Counted from the first letter of the stretch, positions 17,819-26,954 are shown. The stretch is 64,000 nt of DNA from CBDBCU01 sp965242615 (GCA_965242615.1 CBDESR010000002.1:176261-240260); one strand, 5' to 3'. A program made the numbers and translations. Notes: generated by a model from the letters alone, not told the origin.

Positions 17819-18766
17819 CTACCCGGCCCCCTCCCCTTTAGCCCTCCGCATCACCTCCACCAATTCCTGCACGCTGGCCGCCGAACTGTTCAATGCCGCC
17901 TGTTCCTGCGGCGTCAGCTTTATCTCAATTACCTGCTCCATACCGCCGGCCCCCACCTTCACCGGCACCCCCACACACAAGCCGTTGATACCAAACTCCC
18001 CTTCCAGATAAGCGCAGCCCGGCAAAATGCGCTTCTTGTCCAGCAAAATGGCTTCCACCATTTGAGCAATCGACGCCGACGGAGCGTAGTAGGCGCTCCC
18101 CGCCTTCAGTAAAGCCACAATTTCCCCGCCGCCCTGCCGGGTGCGCTGCACCAAAGCATCCACCCGTTCCTCCGGCAGCAACTCGCTGATGGGAATGCCG
18201 CCGACAGTGGTATAGCGCACCAACGGCACCATATCATCCCCGTGACCGCCCAGCACATACGCCTGCACATCCTCCACCGAAACCTCCAGTTCCTGGGCAA
18301 TGAAAGTGCGGAATCGGGCCGTATCCAGAACCCCGGCCATCCCCAACACCCGATTACGCGGAAAGCCGCTGGCCTCAAAGATATTCTGGCACATCGCATC
18401 CAGCGGATTAGTCACCGCCAGAATGACGCAGTTCGGCGAATACTTGACCACCTGCTCCGTTACCGCCGTGGTGATGTTCATATTGGTAATCAGCAGGTCA
18501 TCCCGGCTCATCCCCGGTCGGCGGGCAATGCCGGCCGTGATTACCACCACATCAGACCCGGCGGTGGCTTCGTAGTCATTGCTGCCCACCACCTGGGCAT
18601 CCGAACCGATAACCGGCCCCGACTCCAGCATATCCAACGCCTTGCCCTGCGGCAGATCCTCCACCACATCCACCAGCGTCGTATCGGCATAGCCCAACTG
18701 GTGAATGCGCTGCACGGTAGTAGCGCCCACATTCCCGGCGCCCACTACGGTCACTTTACTACGCAT
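17819..18766 (-). CDS. mdh: malate dehydrogenase (LDH-like type)
   Basis: Oxidises malate to oxaloacetate with NAD in the TCA cycle. The start ATG at 18766 is preferred: it places the Rossmann GAGNVG at residues 9-14 and follows AGGAG by 10 bases. Catalytic residues are visible: R82/R83 in the mobile loop (Arg at the substrate-specificity position, so malate rather than lactate), R88, N120, D148, R151 and H175 in GGHGDDMV. Length 315 residues, normal for this type. It lies downstream of icd with a 202-base gap, both TCA genes on the minus strand. Confidence 0.94.
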   Translation of the reverse strand: MRSKVTVVGAGNVGATTVQRIHQLGYADTTLVDVVEDLPQGKALDMLESGPVIGSDAQVVGSNDYEATAGSDVVVITAGIARRPGMSRDDLLITNMNITTAVTEQVVKYSPNCVILAVTNPLDAMCQNIFEASGFPRNRVLGMAGVLDTARFRTFIAQELEVSVEDVQAYVLGGHGDDMVPLVRYTTVGGIPISELLPEERVDALVQRTRQGGGEIVALLKAGSAYYAPSASIAQMVEAILLDKKRILPGCAYLEGEFGINGLCVGVPVKVGAGGMEQVIEIKLTPQEQAALNSSAASVQELVEVMRRAKGEGAG

Positions 18767-18968
18767 CTGGTTAGCGCTCCTCTCTTTATTTCCTCGGTTT
18801 GGCAACCCACCGGACAAGCGCGAACAAGCCTTGGCGGTACCCCTTAGCTCCGACCGGTAAAACCGGCACTGCTACCGCGGCTTGCGGAGATGGATTTCCT
18901 CCCCCAAGCAATCTAGCCCCGATAAGCCGCCCGGCTGAGGCGCAGCCTTAAGCCGGCCGGTGGGTTTG

Positions 18969-21197
18969 CTACATTGCATCCACAATCGCGTTCAGGGTGG
19001 CGCTGGGCCGCATCGCCTTGGCTGCCAGCCCGTTGTCCGGCCGGTAATAGCCCCCGATGTCCACCGCCTGACCCTGCGCCTCGTTCAGTTCCTGGACAAT
19101 CTGGGACTCCTTTTCCGTCAACTGACGCGCCACCTCAGTAAAACGGGCTTGCAGCTCCGCATCCTTATCCTGCTTCGCCAGCATTTGTGCCCAATACAGC
19201 GCCAGGTAGAAATGGCTGCTCCGGGTATCCAGCTCATTCACCCGCCGGGAAGGCGCCCGGCGGTACTCCAGGTGTTCGCCAATGGCTTGGTCCAAGGTCT
19301 CCGCCAGCAACTTGGCCCGTTCGCTGTTGAACGCCTCGCCAAAATGCTCAAAGGAGGCCACCAGAGCGCAGAATTCGCCCAGCGAATCCCAGCGCAGATG
19401 TCCCTCCTCCAGAAACTGCTGCACGTGCCGCGGCGCCGACCCGCCGGCGCCGGTCTCGAACAACCCGCCGCCATTAAGCAGCGGCACCACCGAAAGCATC
19501 TTGGCGCTGGTACCCAACTCCAGGATGGGGAAAAGGTCGGTCAAATAATCCCGCAGGACATTGCCCGTAACCGCAATGGTATCCTGCCCGGCCCGGCTCC
19601 GCTCCATCGTAGCTTTGATGGCAGCGACCGGAGCCATTACGCTGATGTCCAAGCCGGTCGTATCATACTGGGGCAGGTATTGTTCAACCTTCTTGAGCAA
19701 CTCCGCATCGTGCGCCCGGTTCGCGTCCAGCCAGAAAATCGCCGCCTGGCCGGTGAGCCGGGCCCGCGCGACTCCCAACCTGACCCAGTCCTGAATCGGC
19801 GCATCCTTGGTCTGACACATCCGGAAAATGTCCCCTTCCTCAACCCCCTGCTCCATCAGCACGGTTCCCGTAGCGTCAACTACCCGAATAGCCCCATTGC
19901 CCGGTGCCTCAAAAGTCTTGTCGTGGGAACCGTACTCCTCCGCCGCCTGCGCCATCAGCCCCACATTGGCAACGCTGCCAATAGTAGCCGGGTCAAAAGC
20001 CCCGTTCTCTTTGCAATCCTCAATTACCGCTTGGTACAAGGTGGCGTAAGAGCGGTCGGGAATCATCGCAATCGTGTCGTGCAGCTCGTTATCCGGCCCC
20101 CACGAGCGGCCGCCATCCCGGATAATCACCGGCATCGAGGCGTCAATAATCGTATCGCTCGGCACGTGCAGGTTAGTAATTCCCCGCGCCGAATTCACCA
20201 TCGACAACGCCGGGCGACTAGCGTACACCCCCCGGATGTCCGCCTCGATTTCCGCCCGCTTCTCCTCCGGCAGAGCCTGGATTTTCGTCAGCAGTTCCGC
20301 AACCCCGTTATCCGGATCCACCGCCAGTTGCGCCAGTTCCGCCCGGTGCTTCTCAAACACTTCCTGGTAATAGACCGCAACGCAATGGCCGAAAATTATC
20401 GGGTCCGACACCCGCATCATCGTAGTTTTCAAGTGCAGCGAGAGCAGCACATCCTCAGCCTTGGCCTGCGCCATTTCCTCAGCATAAAACTGGCGCAACG
20501 CCCGGACATTCATCACGGCGCAGTCGATAATTTCCCCGGCTTGCAGCGGGATGCCGGCCTTCAGCTCCGTAACCGTCCCGTCGCCCGCCACAAACTCGAT
20601 GGCCGCTGACCCGGCTTCCCCGGTAGTGACCGCTTGCTCGCTGCCAAAGAAATCCTGCCCGGTCATGTGTCCCACCCGCGTTTTAGACACCTCCGGCCAA
20701 TCCCGCATCATCCGATGCGGATTCCGTTTGCCATGCTCCTTCACCGCCGTCGAGGAGCGGCGGTCCGAGTTCCCTTCCCGTATCACCGGATTGACCGCGC
20801 TGCCCAGCACCCGGGAATAGCGCGCTTGGACTTGCCGCTCGGCCTCCGTCGCCGGTTCATCCGGGTAGTCCGGAACAGCGTAGCCCTTGCCCTGCAACTC
20901 CGCGATGGCCGCTTTCAGCTGCGGAATCGACGCGCTGATATTGGGCAGCTTGACCAGGTTCGCCGACGGCTCCAGGCACAACTCCCCACACATCCGCAGA
21001 TAATCGGGGATTTTCTGCTCCTCCGTCAGATTGTCCGGGAAGTTGGCTAGCACCCGCCCGGACAACGAAATGTCCCAAGTCTCCAGCTCAATCCCCGAAC
21101 CCCGGGTAAAAGCCTGGAGAATGGGCAACAGGGAGTGCGTGGCCAAAGCCGGCGCCTCATCCGTCTCGGTATAAATAATCTTGGCTGCTTCTGGCAT
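18969..21197 (-). CDS. icd: isocitrate dehydrogenase, monomeric NADP type
   Basis: Converts isocitrate and NADP to 2-oxoglutarate, CO2 and NADPH. At 742 residues and with the segments DEAPALATHSLLPIL, VREGNSDRR-like VIREGNSDRRSS, and KEHGKRNPHRM, this is the large single-chain IDH class, unrelated in length to the ~420-residue homodimeric enzyme. The ATG at 21197 is chosen because CAGGAG lies 8-13 bases upstream. A TATAAT-like -10 hexamer lies 35 bases before the start. mdh follows on the same strand. Confidence 0.95.
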   Translation of the reverse strand: MPEAAKIIYTETDEAPALATHSLLPILQAFTRGSGIELETWDISLSGRVLANFPDNLTEEQKIPDYLRMCGELCLEPSANLVKLPNISASIPQLKAAIAELQGKGYAVPDYPDEPATEAERQVQARYSRVLGSAVNPVIREGNSDRRSSTAVKEHGKRNPHRMMRDWPEVSKTRVGHMTGQDFFGSEQAVTTGEAGSAAIEFVAGDGTVTELKAGIPLQAGEIIDCAVMNVRALRQFYAEEMAQAKAEDVLLSLHLKTTMMRVSDPIIFGHCVAVYYQEVFEKHRAELAQLAVDPDNGVAELLTKIQALPEEKRAEIEADIRGVYASRPALSMVNSARGITNLHVPSDTIIDASMPVIIRDGGRSWGPDNELHDTIAMIPDRSYATLYQAVIEDCKENGAFDPATIGSVANVGLMAQAAEEYGSHDKTFEAPGNGAIRVVDATGTVLMEQGVEEGDIFRMCQTKDAPIQDWVRLGVARARLTGQAAIFWLDANRAHDAELLKKVEQYLPQYDTTGLDISVMAPVAAIKATMERSRAGQDTIAVTGNVLRDYLTDLFPILELGTSAKMLSVVPLLNGGGLFETGAGGSAPRHVQQFLEEGHLRWDSLGEFCALVASFEHFGEAFNSERAKLLAETLDQAIGEHLEYRRAPSRRVNELDTRSSHFYLALYWAQMLAKQDKDAELQARFTEVARQLTEKESQIVQELNEAQGQAVDIGGYYRPDNGLAAKAMRPSATLNAIVDAM

Positions 21198-21231
21198 ACT
21201 AAATCTCCTGAGCAAAGCGGAAAGTCGCTTG

Positions 21232-21237
21232 ATTATA
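21232..21237 (-). promoter_or_regulatory. -10 hexamer upstream of icd
   Basis: On the minus strand the bases read TATAAT, 35 bases before the icd ATG, preceded directly by TTG. No matching -35 hexamer is seen, so this is a partial promoter call. Confidence 0.35.
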
Positions 21238-21328
21238 CAATGAAAACCGCCCGCTGGGTAGTGCCGTCAGCGAAATCAGCGTTGAACCAACTTTGCGCGT
21301 CTGGACGGAAAATTAAAAGACCCCGCCC

Positions 21329-21487
21329 AGTGCCACCGGCACTGTTTCAGAAAGTGTTGGTTGGGAAAATATGCCTTAAAATGAGCAAATTTCCGCCGTC
21401 TCACGTATCTGCCTGACTCGGAATTGAGGCCGTAAAAATGCCGTCCGAACCAGTGCCAACACTTTCTGAAACAGTGCCAGTGCCACC
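21329..21487. mobile_element. 141-bp MITE with 23-bp perfect inverted ends and 9-bp target duplication
   Basis: Left end GGCACTGTTTCAGAAAGTGT plus TGG (21338-21360) is the exact reverse complement of the right end (21456-21478). The 95-base interior has no gene. The element is flanked on both sides by the same nine bases, AGTGCCACC (21329-21337 and 21479-21487), which is the footprint of a transposition event. Ends starting with GG and an 8-9-bp duplication fit the IS256 family, so this is probably a non-autonomous element moved by such a transposase; the family is inference. No transposase is in the window. It sits between divergent icd and ruvB, its duplication ending 7 bases before the ruvB -35 site. 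Confidence 0.85.
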
Positions 21488-21494
21488 CCGTTCC

Positions 21495-21523
21495 TTGACG
21501 CTGGGGTAACACTGCCCTAGAAT
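21495..21523 (+). promoter_or_regulatory. sigma70-type promoter for ruvB
   Basis: TTGACG (21495-21500), 17-base spacer, TAGAAT (21518-21523), about 65 bases before the ruvB start. The MITE's right target duplicate ends just upstream. Confidence 0.65.
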
Positions 21524-21588
21524 GCGATGGCGTTGAACGAGTGCCGTTGCCCCATTGCCGGCGCAACCGGACGCCCCAGGAAAGAACT

Positions 21589-22653
21589 TTGACCGATACC
21601 GCCCGCAAATCGACCGGCGCAGAACGGGTTATCACCGGGACGGCGCGCCCGGATGATGAGAACCTGGATCTTTCCCTGCGCCCCCGGCATTTGGCGGAGT
21701 TTGTGGGGCAGGCCCAAGTCAAAGACAACTTGAACATTGGCATCCGGGCGGCCAAGCTGCGGGGGGAGCCGCTGGATCATATCGTCCTTTACGGGCCGCC
21801 GGGATTGGGCAAGACTACTTTGGCGCACATCATCGCCGAGGAAATGGGAGTCAATATCAAGGTAACTTCCGGGCCGGCTATTGAGCGGGCCGGGGATATG
21901 GCAGCCATCCTGACCGCCTTGCATGCGCAGGATATTCTCTTTATTGACGAAATCCATCGGTTGAATCGGACGGTGGAGGAAGTGCTGTATTCGGCGATGG
22001 AGGATTTTTTCCTGTCGTGGATGGTGGGCAAGGGGCTGGCGGCGCGGAGTATCAACCTGCGAATTAACCCCTTTACGCTGATTGGGGCGACTACCCGGTT
22101 TTCCCTACTGAGCGCGCCGCTGCGGGATCGGTTCGGTTCAGTGTTCCGCTTGGACTATTACGAGCAGGCGGATATGGAGGTGGTAGTCAAACGGTCGGCG
22201 GGGATTTTGGGCGTGGCCGCCGAAGCTGAGGGCATTGTGGCCGTGGCGGCCCGTTCCCGGGGGACGCCGCGCATTGCCAACCGCCTGCTGCGGCGGACGC
22301 GGGATTATGCGCTGGTGGAAGCGGACAATCGGATTACCGGGCCGGTGGCGCAGGAAGCGTTGAACCGGCTGGGTGTGGACGGCTTGGGGCTGGACGATGC
22401 CGACCATCGGCTTTTGTCCAGTATCATTGACAAGTTTGACGGCGGGCCGGTGGGACTGGATACGCTGGCGGCATCGTTGAGCGAGGATTCGGATACGGTT
22501 ATGGAAGTGCTGGAGCCGTATCTGATGCAGTTGGGGTTTCTGGAGCGGACGCCGCGGGGGCGTACCACTACACGGCGGGCGCACGAATACTTGGGGCGGC
22601 CGTGGCAGGGATTGACCGAACCCAGCGACCAGGGGCGGCTTTCCGGTATCTGA
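21589..22653 (+). CDS. ruvB: Holliday junction branch migration helicase RuvB
   Basis: The AAA+ motor that, with RuvA, drives Holliday-junction branch migration. The TTG at 21589 is chosen because AGGAAAG lies 5-11 bases before it; this gives 354 residues. Walker A GPPGLGKT is at residues 69-76, Walker B FIDEIHRLN follows, with sensor GATTRFSLLSAPLRDRFG and the C-terminal winged-helix region ending TPRGRTTTRRAHEYLG. ruvA and ruvC are not in this operon but 3.7-4.8 kb away on the opposite strand. Confidence 0.96.
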   Translation: MTDTARKSTGAERVITGTARPDDENLDLSLRPRHLAEFVGQAQVKDNLNIGIRAAKLRGEPLDHIVLYGPPGLGKTTLAHIIAEEMGVNIKVTSGPAIERAGDMAAILTALHAQDILFIDEIHRLNRTVEEVLYSAMEDFFLSWMVGKGLAARSINLRINPFTLIGATTRFSLLSAPLRDRFGSVFRLDYYEQADMEVVVKRSAGILGVAAEAEGIVAVAARSRGTPRIANRLLRRTRDYALVEADNRITGPVAQEALNRLGVDGLGLDDADHRLLSSIIDKFDGGPVGLDTLAASLSEDSDTVMEVLEPYLMQLGFLERTPRGRTTTRRAHEYLGRPWQGLTEPSDQGRLSGI

Positions 22654-22693
22654 CCGCTATCCCCGGACTGACCGGGATACTTTGGGAGGAAGG

Positions 22694-23017
22694 ATGATTT
22701 ACGAACTGCGGATTTACGAAACCATCCCCGGCCGGTTGCCGGCGTTGAACGAACGGTTTGCCAACCACACCCTGGGCTTTTTCGAGAAGCACGGCATCCA
22801 TGTGGTTGGGTTCTGGACCGAGGAAATCGGCACCAGCAACCAGTTGGTGTATATGCTGGGCTTTGACAGCTTGGCGGACCGGGAGCAGAAGTGGAACGCC
22901 TTTCAAGCCGACCCGGGGTGGCATCAGGTACGGGCGAATTCGGAGTTGGATGGGCCGATTAACGCCCGGGTGCGGAATATGATTCTGCGGCCGACCAGTT
23001 ATTCGCCGATGCAGTAG
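22694..23017 (+). CDS. NIPSNAP family protein
   Basis: A 107-residue dimeric alpha/beta-barrel-type NIPSNAP protein, recognised from MIYELRIYETIPGRLPAL, a histidine-containing LGFFEKHGIHVVGFW, and a C-terminal RNMILRPTSYSP. The ATG has GGAGGA 4-9 bases upstream. Bacterial NIPSNAP proteins have no firmly known general function. It follows ruvB after 40 bases and might be co-transcribed with it. Confidence 0.85.
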   Translation: MIYELRIYETIPGRLPALNERFANHTLGFFEKHGIHVVGFWTEEIGTSNQLVYMLGFDSLADREQKWNAFQADPGWHQVRANSELDGPINARVRNMILRPTSYSPMQ

Positions 23018-23141
23018 CCGGCATAACTCGGGCAGTGGCGGCGGCCGACCCCGACTCCGACAGCACCCCGGCCGCCGCCGAAACCGTCTGAAAAGCGATG
23101 AACTCCTGCCGGCAAAGTGTGCGAAATAGACTCCCGCCGCC

Positions 23142-23354
23142 TCACACCTCAATGCTCACTACTTCATACTCCCCGGTAGCCGCCGCCACGGCCTCCGCCT
23201 GGTTCATCTCCAGCGCCTCCCGCAACGCTGAACGCAGGTTCTCCAGCAACTCCCCCCGGGTCTCCCCTTGCGAATTCACCCCGGGAACCTCCTCAATCCA
23301 GCCTACCCTCTACTTGCCATTGGGCTGAATTATCGCTGTATAAGCGGTTTTCAT
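23142..23354 (-). pseudogene. HicB-type antitoxin gene with in-frame amber stop
   Basis: The minus strand encodes a 70-residue HicB-like protein: MKTAYTAIIQPNGK, then a TAG (23310-23312), then RVGWIEEVPGVNSQGETRGE and an LLENLRSALREALE helix. Intact family members have an aromatic residue, usually Trp, at the stop position, so TGG to TAG explains the break. Everything else is in frame to the TGA at 23142. HicB proteins neutralise the HicA RNase; no hicA-like ORF is seen on either side, so the module looks orphaned and dead. A sequencing error at one base would restore it. It lies just downstream of uvrB. Confidence 0.7.
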
Positions 23355-23401
23355 CGACCGATTCCCTCCTACCTTCAGGCTTTCCCACACTACCCAAAAA
23401 C

Positions 23402-25399
23402 CTACCCCGACAGCGTCCGCTCCTCCAACGCCAGCACCCGCCGCAGCTCAAAAATCTCATCCCGCACCTGCGCCGCTTTCTCAAACTCCAAGTTCCGCGC
23501 CGCATCCTTCATCTGCACCTCCAAATCCTTAATCACCCGGAACATATCCTCCCGCGACATCTCCTGCCGCACCGTGCGGTAGCTCCCCCGGCTCTCCCCA
23601 ATCCCCTTAATCCCCTCCGTTATGTCATGCACCGCCTTATGGATGCTCTGCGGCTCAATCCCGTGTTCCCGGTTATACACATCCTGGATACGCCGCCGCC
23701 GATAAGTCTCGTCAATGGCCCGCTTCATCGAATCGGTAACCCGGTCGGCGTACATTATCACATGACCCTCCGCATGACGGGCCGCCCGCCCGATGGTCTG
23801 AATCAGCGCGGTAGTCGAGCGCAGATACCCCTCCTTATCCGCATCCAGAATCGCCACCAAACTCACCTCCGGCAAGTCCAGCCCCTCCCGCAGCAGGTTA
23901 ATCCCCACAATCACATCGTACACGCCCAACCGCAAATCCCGCAGGATTTCCACCCGCTCCAAAGTGTGAATGTCCGAGTGCAGGTAATGATTGCGGATAC
24001 CCATTTCCGACAGAAAATCCGCCAACTCCTCCGCCATCCGCTTGGTCAGCGTCGTTACCAGACACCGCTGCCCCAAGTCAACTCGAACCTTGATTTGATG
24101 CAACAGGTCATCAATCTGCCCCTCCGACGGCTTCACCTCAATGGTCGGATCCAGCAACCCGGTCGGCCGAATCACCTGCTCCACCACCGCCGCGCTATGC
24201 TCCATCTCGTAAGGCCCCGGCGTTGCCGACACAAAAACCACCTGGTTGATATGCCGCTCAAACTCCCCGAAATTCAACGGCCGGTTGTCCAACGCCGACG
24301 GCAGCCGAAACCCGAAATCCACCAGCGTTTGCTTCCGGGAACGGTCCCCGTGATACATCCCCCGAATCTGCGGCAAAGTCATGTGCGACTCGTCCACCAG
24401 CATCAGGAAATCCTCCGGGAAATAGTCCAGCAGCGTCCACGGCGCCGACCCGGCCGCCCGCCGCGACAAATGCCGGGCGTAATTCTCCACCCCGGCGCAG
24501 AACCCCGTTTCCTGCAATATCTCCAAATCGTAGTGCGTGCGGCTCTCCAAGCGCGCCGCCTCCAATACCTTATCCTCCGCCCGCAGTTCCCGCAGCCGCT
24601 CCTCCAACTCCACCTCAATATCGGCGCACGCCAACGCCAGCCGCTCTTTGCTGGTAACGAAGTGTTTGGCCGGATAGATCGCCGCCTCCTCCTGCTGTGC
24701 CAGCACCTCCCCGGTCAGCGGATCCAGCGATACGATCCGCTCCACCTCATCCCCAAAAAACTGAATCCGCATTGCCACTTCCTCATACGCCGGCACAATC
24801 TCCAGCGTATCCCCCCGCACCCGAAACTTCCCCCGGGCCAGATCCAGATCGTTCCGCTCGTACTGCATCTCAATCAACTGCCGCAACAGCCGCCCCCGGT
24901 CGCGAATTTCCCCCACCTTCACCTGCGCCACCAGGTTAAAGTAATCCTGCGGATCCCCCAGCCCGTAAATGCACGACACCGACGCCACAATCAGCACATC
25001 CCGCCGCGTCAGCAGCGAAGTAGTCGCCGACAGCCGCAGCTTGTCCAGTTCCTCATTGATACTGGCATCCTTCTCCACATAGGTATCCGTCTGCGGCACA
25101 TAGGCCTCCGGCTGGTAGTAATCGTAATAGGAAACGAAATACTCCACCGCATTGTTGGGGAAAAACTCCCTGAACTCCGTAGCCAACTGCGCCGCCAGCG
25201 TCTTGTTATGGGCAATGACCAAAGTCGGCCGCTGCACTTCCTGTACGATGTTCGCCATCGTAAAAGTCTTGCCGCTCCCGGTAACCCCCAGCAACGCCTG
25301 CTGCACCACGCCATCCGTAACCCCGGCCGCCAACCGCGCCACCGCCTGCGGCTGATCCCCGGTCATCTGAAAATCCGATGCAATCGTAAAGTCAGGCAT
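23402..25399 (-). CDS. uvrB: excinuclease ABC subunit B
   Basis: UvrB, the DNA-loading helicase-like core of nucleotide excision repair. The 665-residue protein has Walker A GVTGSGKT (about residues 38-45), the damage-probing beta-hairpin region with YYDYYQPEAYVPQTDTYVEK, DESH in VDESHMTLPQIRG, helicase motif VI QTIGRAARH, and a C-terminal UVR motif (LEFEKAAQVRDEIFELR) that binds UvrC. ATG start. It is the last functional gene of the minus-strand repair group yebC-(unknown)-ruvC-ruvA-nucS-uvrB. No uvrA or uvrC is in the window. Confidence 0.97.
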   Translation of the reverse strand: MPDFTIASDFQMTGDQPQAVARLAAGVTDGVVQQALLGVTGSGKTFTMANIVQEVQRPTLVIAHNKTLAAQLATEFREFFPNNAVEYFVSYYDYYQPEAYVPQTDTYVEKDASINEELDKLRLSATTSLLTRRDVLIVASVSCIYGLGDPQDYFNLVAQVKVGEIRDRGRLLRQLIEMQYERNDLDLARGKFRVRGDTLEIVPAYEEVAMRIQFFGDEVERIVSLDPLTGEVLAQQEEAAIYPAKHFVTSKERLALACADIEVELEERLRELRAEDKVLEAARLESRTHYDLEILQETGFCAGVENYARHLSRRAAGSAPWTLLDYFPEDFLMLVDESHMTLPQIRGMYHGDRSRKQTLVDFGFRLPSALDNRPLNFGEFERHINQVVFVSATPGPYEMEHSAAVVEQVIRPTGLLDPTIEVKPSEGQIDDLLHQIKVRVDLGQRCLVTTLTKRMAEELADFLSEMGIRNHYLHSDIHTLERVEILRDLRLGVYDVIVGINLLREGLDLPEVSLVAILDADKEGYLRSTTALIQTIGRAARHAEGHVIMYADRVTDSMKRAIDETYRRRRIQDVYNREHGIEPQSIHKAVHDITEGIKGIGESRGSYRTVRQEMSREDMFRVIKDLEVQMKDAARNLEFEKAAQVRDEIFELRRVLALEERTLSG

Positions 25400-25462
25400 C
25401 GCTGAAACCCCTGTATCTCCTAATCTTAACCGTGGGTATCCTTCCGGGCGTAGCCGGGTAAT

Positions 25463-26317
25463 CTAGCCGTCTTGCGGCAAAATCTCAAAGCGGGTTTCAT
25501 ACCGCAACACCCGGCTACCCGGAATGGCTTTGATTGCATAACGCAACCGTTGGTCGTAGTCCGGGGTCAAAACGATGCCCTCGACATCCCGACCATTGGC
25601 TAGATGTTCCTTAACCCAGCCCATATAGCGAGTCAACTGCCCGATGACGGCGTCGGACTGCCGCCCTTTCTTCAGTTCTATGACGACCAAAGCACCGGTG
25701 GACATATCTTCGCAAAGCAAGTCGATGCGGCCAACCGCCTCCGTATCGTACTGCTGCCCAACCGGCTCTCCCTTTTCCTCGTAGATTTTAAGCGGAGCCC
25801 CGAAGTTCACCTGATTCCAGTGGTCAACAAGCCACTCCTCAAGGTGGACTTCAATGAGGCGGTCGGCCGGCGAACCGGGCGATGCTGCTTGAACTGAATG
25901 ACTGGCAGTAGGCGAACCTTTAAGTAACTCCAGAACTCGCTGAGCTTCCGTATTATCCAGTTTGGCGATATTGAACCACTGGAGGCCGCAACGGCTGAAA
26001 ATCTTTGGAAGTTTCTCCTCAGCGACGAGGGAAAGAATGTCATCGCGGTAAAGCGGGGACGGGAACCAGCTCGGCTGCCCCACACTAAACCTATTCTGGT
26101 CAGGGCCGACCTCTTTTACCTCAACGCTGAAAGCCAACGACCTCTTATGGTCCGGCACGTTGCTGGTACAGTACACCAGCAGCTCATCGCCGGGCTTGAC
26201 TAAGCCGTGGTCCTTATCCAAGGGCTTGTTTGCCCACCGGACATTCTCATAATATCCTTTGCCGGTGATGTCGGGATAGCCAATGTTGCCATTGACTTGC
26301 AGCAAGAAACTGTCCAC
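25463..26317 (-). CDS. NucS-like endonuclease with an N-terminal EVE/PUA-like domain
   Basis: The C-terminal half (residues ~150-284) shows the PD-(D/E)XK nuclease core of the NucS/DUF91 family: GRIDLLCED with D199, VVIELKKGRQSD with E214 and K216, and IGQLTRYMGW with Q227. The N-terminal ~110 residues (start MDSFLLQVNGNIGY, then KPGDELLVYC and a WF-rich loop) look like an EVE/PUA-type domain, a fold that can read modified bases; canonical NucS has a different N-terminal dimerisation domain. NucS enzymes cut mismatched DNA. Location between ruvA and uvrB supports a DNA-repair role, but restriction of modified DNA is also possible. Confidence 0.75.
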   Translation of the reverse strand: MDSFLLQVNGNIGYPDITGKGYYENVRWANKPLDKDHGLVKPGDELLVYCTSNVPDHKRSLAFSVEVKEVGPDQNRFSVGQPSWFPSPLYRDDILSLVAEEKLPKIFSRCGLQWFNIAKLDNTEAQRVLELLKGSPTASHSVQAASPGSPADRLIEVHLEEWLVDHWNQVNFGAPLKIYEEKGEPVGQQYDTEAVGRIDLLCEDMSTGALVVIELKKGRQSDAVIGQLTRYMGWVKEHLANGRDVEGIVLTPDYDQRLRYAIKAIPGSRVLRYETRFEILPQDG

Positions 26318-26360
26318 GCTAAAGTCTCCAATTTAGAGTTTAGGCCGTCAAATTCCCGGT

Positions 26361-26954
26361 TCACCCTCCCCCCATCCCCCGCAACGCCAGCCGTATCCGC
26401 TCCTCCAGCGTCTGCCCCGGCTCCCGTTCCAAACCCGCAATCGACCGCCGCGCCTCCGCCGTCGAATACCCCAACGCCGTCAACGCCGCCACCAACTCCC
26501 CATCGCCATCCGCCGCAAAACCGCCGCCGCCCGCCGCCGTATCCCCCTCCGCCAACTCCAACTTCCCCTTCAACTCCAGCACCAAGCGGCTGGCCGTCCG
26601 CCGCCCGATACCGCTAACCCCGCTCAACGCCGCCACATCCCCCCCGGTAATCGCCTGCTGCAAACCGGCCGCCCCTAATCCCGACAGCAACGCCAACCCC
26701 AAGCGCGGCCCCACTCCGGACACGCCGATAATCGCCTGAAACAACTCCAACGCCGCCGCGCTGCCAAACCCGTACAGCACCGGCTGGTCATTAACCATCC
26801 GCAAATGGGTGAAAAGCTGCACCGTGCCGCCGGTCGGCCCCAAGTTGGCAATATCCGCCGTCGGCGCATAAACCAGCAGCGTAACCCCGCCCACCGTCAA
26901 ATGCACCCAATCGCCGCCTACCGCCGCCAATTGCCCCCGCAGCCCTACAATCAC
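26361..26954 (-). CDS. ruvA: Holliday junction DNA helicase subunit RuvA
   Basis: RuvA recognises four-way junctions and positions RuvB. The GTG at 26954 is chosen: it gives the canonical start (V/M)IVGLRGQL and overlaps the ruvC stop as GTGA. The 197-residue protein has the N-terminal OB fold, two helix-hairpin-helix motifs (IGVSGVGPRLGLALL and LSGVSGIGRRTASRLVLELK) and a C-terminal RuvB-binding domain ending ERIRLALRGM. Confidence 0.95.
   Translation of the reverse strand: MIVGLRGQLAAVGGDWVHLTVGGVTLLVYAPTADIANLGPTGGTVQLFTHLRMVNDQPVLYGFGSAAALELFQAIIGVSGVGPRLGLALLSGLGAAGLQQAITGGDVAALSGVSGIGRRTASRLVLELKGKLELAEGDTAAGGGGFAADGDGELVAALTALGYSTAEARRSIAGLEREPGQTLEERIRLALRGMGGG

Noticed and set aside
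18960..20609. Plus-strand ORF of 549 codons opposite icd
   Set aside because: Antisense shadow of the monomeric isocitrate dehydrogenase: arginine/histidine-rich translation, no family pattern.
21338..21478. Regulatory stem-loop of ruvB or icd
   Set aside because: The perfect flanking 9-base duplicate is better explained by transposition.
23627..25405. Plus-strand ORF of 592 codons opposite uvrB
   Set aside because: Shadow of UvrB, highly repetitive Pro/Arg/His composition.
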